6,014 bases of DNA from Spirochaetales bacterium (lineage in GTDB: Bacteria; Spirochaetota; Spirochaetia; JABEVK01), in NCBI GenBank assembly GCA_013043995.1, contig JABEVL010000165.1, positions 1-6,014 of the forward strand, written 5' to 3'. The notes below the pieces were generated by a model that saw only the letters and a list, made by a program, of their open reading frames with translations, made no database searches and was not told where the DNA came from. The position numbers and the translations under genes were made by a program. This document shows, in pieces, positions 4,688-6,014 of this stretch (its first letter is position 1; every line of letters begins with the position of its first letter).

Positions 4688-6014
4688 ATGGAAAGCCAGG
4701 AAGTCACCCGTGGAGTCCACTACGTTTTTGTTCCCGAATTCGGCCTCACCTTCCTTTGCGGTTGTCCGCCCGACGTTACCAAACTGCTGATGCGCCGCGG
4801 CCTGATTCGGGAACGCACCGAAAACGGCGTCACCTTTGAAACGGGACCCAACGCCATCCTCATGTCGGATTTGGCCACGCAGAACGGGGTGTTCTGCAAC
4901 CTGGCCGAGTTTCCGATCCTTCAGATGTTCTACCGGCAGGGCATGATCCTTCCCAACCACCCCCAAAACACAGGAAGCAAACCCGTCGTGGTGGGCCACT
5001 CCCGGGGCTTGGTAGCTCTGGGCGAGTACCTTTTTCGGGGAACCTACGGTTTGGCCGACAAGACCGAAATTGCCCGTTGCGGGGTAGGTGAGGCGTTTGC
5101 CGAAGAAATCGTTCGGGAAAAACTCTGGTTTGCCTTTGGAAAAATCAGAAAATCCGAGGAACTTTTGGAATACCACGCCCTGGACGGCGAGAGCGTCGAG
5201 GTCAGGCCGGGCTTCAGAATCCACCGAAAAGGCGTGAACGTTTTTACCTTTGACACCGGGACCCAGCAGCTGACCGTCGATTTGAACCTGGGGCCCGACG
5301 ACGTTTACGAAACCCCCTTCCGTCTGGGCTACGGACGGGTCCAGCGCGAATATTTTTCTGTCGTGCATATCGGCGAGGGCGATGGTTGGGATACGAACAG
5401 GCCGTGCATGGCCAGCCTTCTGCAGTTCCAAGGGAAGCTTTACCTGATCGACGCTGGTCCCAACATCCTGGCCTCGCTGACGGCCATGGGGGTGAGCGTC
5501 AACGAAATCGAGGGAGTTTTTCAGTCCCACGCCCACGACGACCACTTTGCGGGCTTACCGTCCCTCGCCAGAACCGACCGCAAGATGAAGTACTATTCGA
5601 CCCAGCTGGTCCGAGCTTCGGTGATGAAAAAAATGGCCGCACTGATGTCGGTTCCCGAGAAAAACTTTGCCAACACCTTTGAGTTTCACGACCTTCGCCT
5701 GGATGAATGGAACGACGTTGAAGGACTTTTGGTGCGCCCCGTCTGGTCGCCTCACCCTGTCGAGACCAACGTGTTTTTTTTCAGGGCAACCTGGCAGGGG
5801 GGGTCGCGGTCTTACGCCCATTTTGCCGACATTGCGGCCTTCGGGGTTCTAAAGCGGATGCTCCTGGAAGCGCCCGACGCCACAGAGTACTCCCGCCAGA
5901 TGTACGAAAGGTTCACCCAGACCCTGCTTCTGCCGACGGATCTGAAAAAAGTGGACATCGGGGGAGGTATGATCCACGGAGCTGCCGAAGATTTTGCGCT
6001 GGACAGGTCCAAAA
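4688..6014 (+). CDS. MBL-fold cyclic-nucleotide phosphodiesterase, cAMP/cGMP-dependent family (C-terminus cut off)
   Basis: The frame is open to the right edge (442 codons). An N-terminal family-specific domain (about 1-215) has GCPPDVTKLLMRRGLI and ETGPNAILMSD. A metallo-beta-lactamase domain follows (about 216-440). Its metal motif H281-x-H283-x-D285-H286 reads SHAHDDHFAGL, with H356 in SPHPVET and H430 in GGMIHG as further likely ligands. I recognise stretches such as GEGDGWDTNRPCMAS and YLIDAGPNIL from the family annotated as cAMP/cGMP-dependent 3',5'-cyclic-AMP/GMP phosphodiesterase. Members usually continue into a C-terminal cyclic-nucleotide-binding domain, which would lie beyond 6014. 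Likely reaction: hydrolysis of 3',5'-cAMP or cGMP in the cytoplasm using two metal ions. No signal peptide or membrane segment is seen. The ATG at 4688 has AGAGAGGA ending two bases before it, rather close. An ATG at 4668 is out of frame. It is divergent from the transporter. The fold is certain; substrate and regulation are from family annotation. Confidence 0.92.
   Translation, partial: MESQEVTRGVHYVFVPEFGLTFLCGCPPDVTKLLMRRGLIRERTENGVTFETGPNAILMSDLATQNGVFCNLAEFPILQMFYRQGMILPNHPQNTGSKPVVVGHSRGLVALGEYLFRGTYGLADKTEIARCGVGEAFAEEIVREKLWFAFGKIRKSEELLEYHALDGESVEVRPGFRIHRKGVNVFTFDTGTQQLTVDLNLGPDDVYETPFRLGYGRVQREYFSVVHIGEGDGWDTNRPCMASLLQFQGKLYLIDAGPNILASLTAMGVSVNEIEGVFQSHAHDDHFAGLPSLARTDRKMKYYSTQLVRASVMKKMAALMSVPEKNFANTFEFHDLRLDEWNDVEGLLVRPVWSPHPVETNVFFFRATWQGGSRSYAHFADIAAFGVLKRMLLEAPDATEYSRQMYERFTQTLLLPTDLKKVDIGGGMIHGAAEDFALDRSK

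Noticed and set aside
4487..5545. 352-codon reverse ORF
   Set aside because: It crosses the 5' end of the CDF gene and antisense to the phosphodiesterase; no recognisable motif.
1..6014. tRNA, rRNA, riboswitch, CRISPR or insertion sequence
   Set aside because: No cloverleaf, direct-repeat array, transposase motif or terminal inverted repeat was seen; almost all bases belong to the seven genes.

Overview
The window is a gene-dense, moderately high-GC stretch from a diderm-type bacterium. It holds seven genes, two of them cut by the window edges, and no gap above about 120 bases. No RNA gene, mobile element, CRISPR array or origin was seen. The gene families (CheX, a membrane PAS-HPt-CheA-like kinase, and a metallo-beta-lactamase-fold cyclic-nucleotide phosphodiesterase) fit a deltaproteobacterial, SAR324-like or spirochaete-like organism. 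That placement is an inference from family distribution only.

Region 1 (1-2555, minus strand) is a compact signalling operon transcribed right to left. The order is a single-domain CheY-like receiver, then a CheX-like phosphatase (ATGA overlap with the receiver), then a large membrane sensor kinase. The kinase has six membrane segments, a PAS-like domain, an HPt domain with H398 and the start of a CheA-type ATPase domain, and it runs off the left edge. The three products read as kinase, phosphoacceptor and phosphatase of one pathway, without MCP, CheW, CheR or CheB in view. A plausible sigma70-type promoter lies at 2575-2603.

Region 2 (2632-3405, plus strand) is a 257-residue soluble helical protein of unknown function. 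It is divergent from the signalling operon across a 76-base gap.

Region 3 (3412-4571, minus strand) is a two-gene unit. A cation diffusion facilitator transporter lacks the usual histidine ligands of zinc/iron CDF proteins. It is translationally coupled (GTGA overlap) to a 64-residue four-cysteine protein. The unit converges on the gene of region 2, and the two stop codons are paired inside a hairpin that probably acts as a shared terminator.

Region 4 (4688-6014, plus strand) is the first 442 residues of a metallo-beta-lactamase-fold protein of the family annotated as cAMP/cGMP-dependent cyclic-AMP/GMP phosphodiesterase. It is divergent from the transporter across 116 bases that contain a two-part dyad.

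Two of the strongest genes, the kinase and the phosphodiesterase, are open at the window edges and were read directly from the sequence. Points most worth a second look are the self-contained CheY-CheX-kinase module, the unusual CDF metal site with its coupled four-Cys partner, the C8 tracts near the starts of both those genes, and the paired-stop hairpin.
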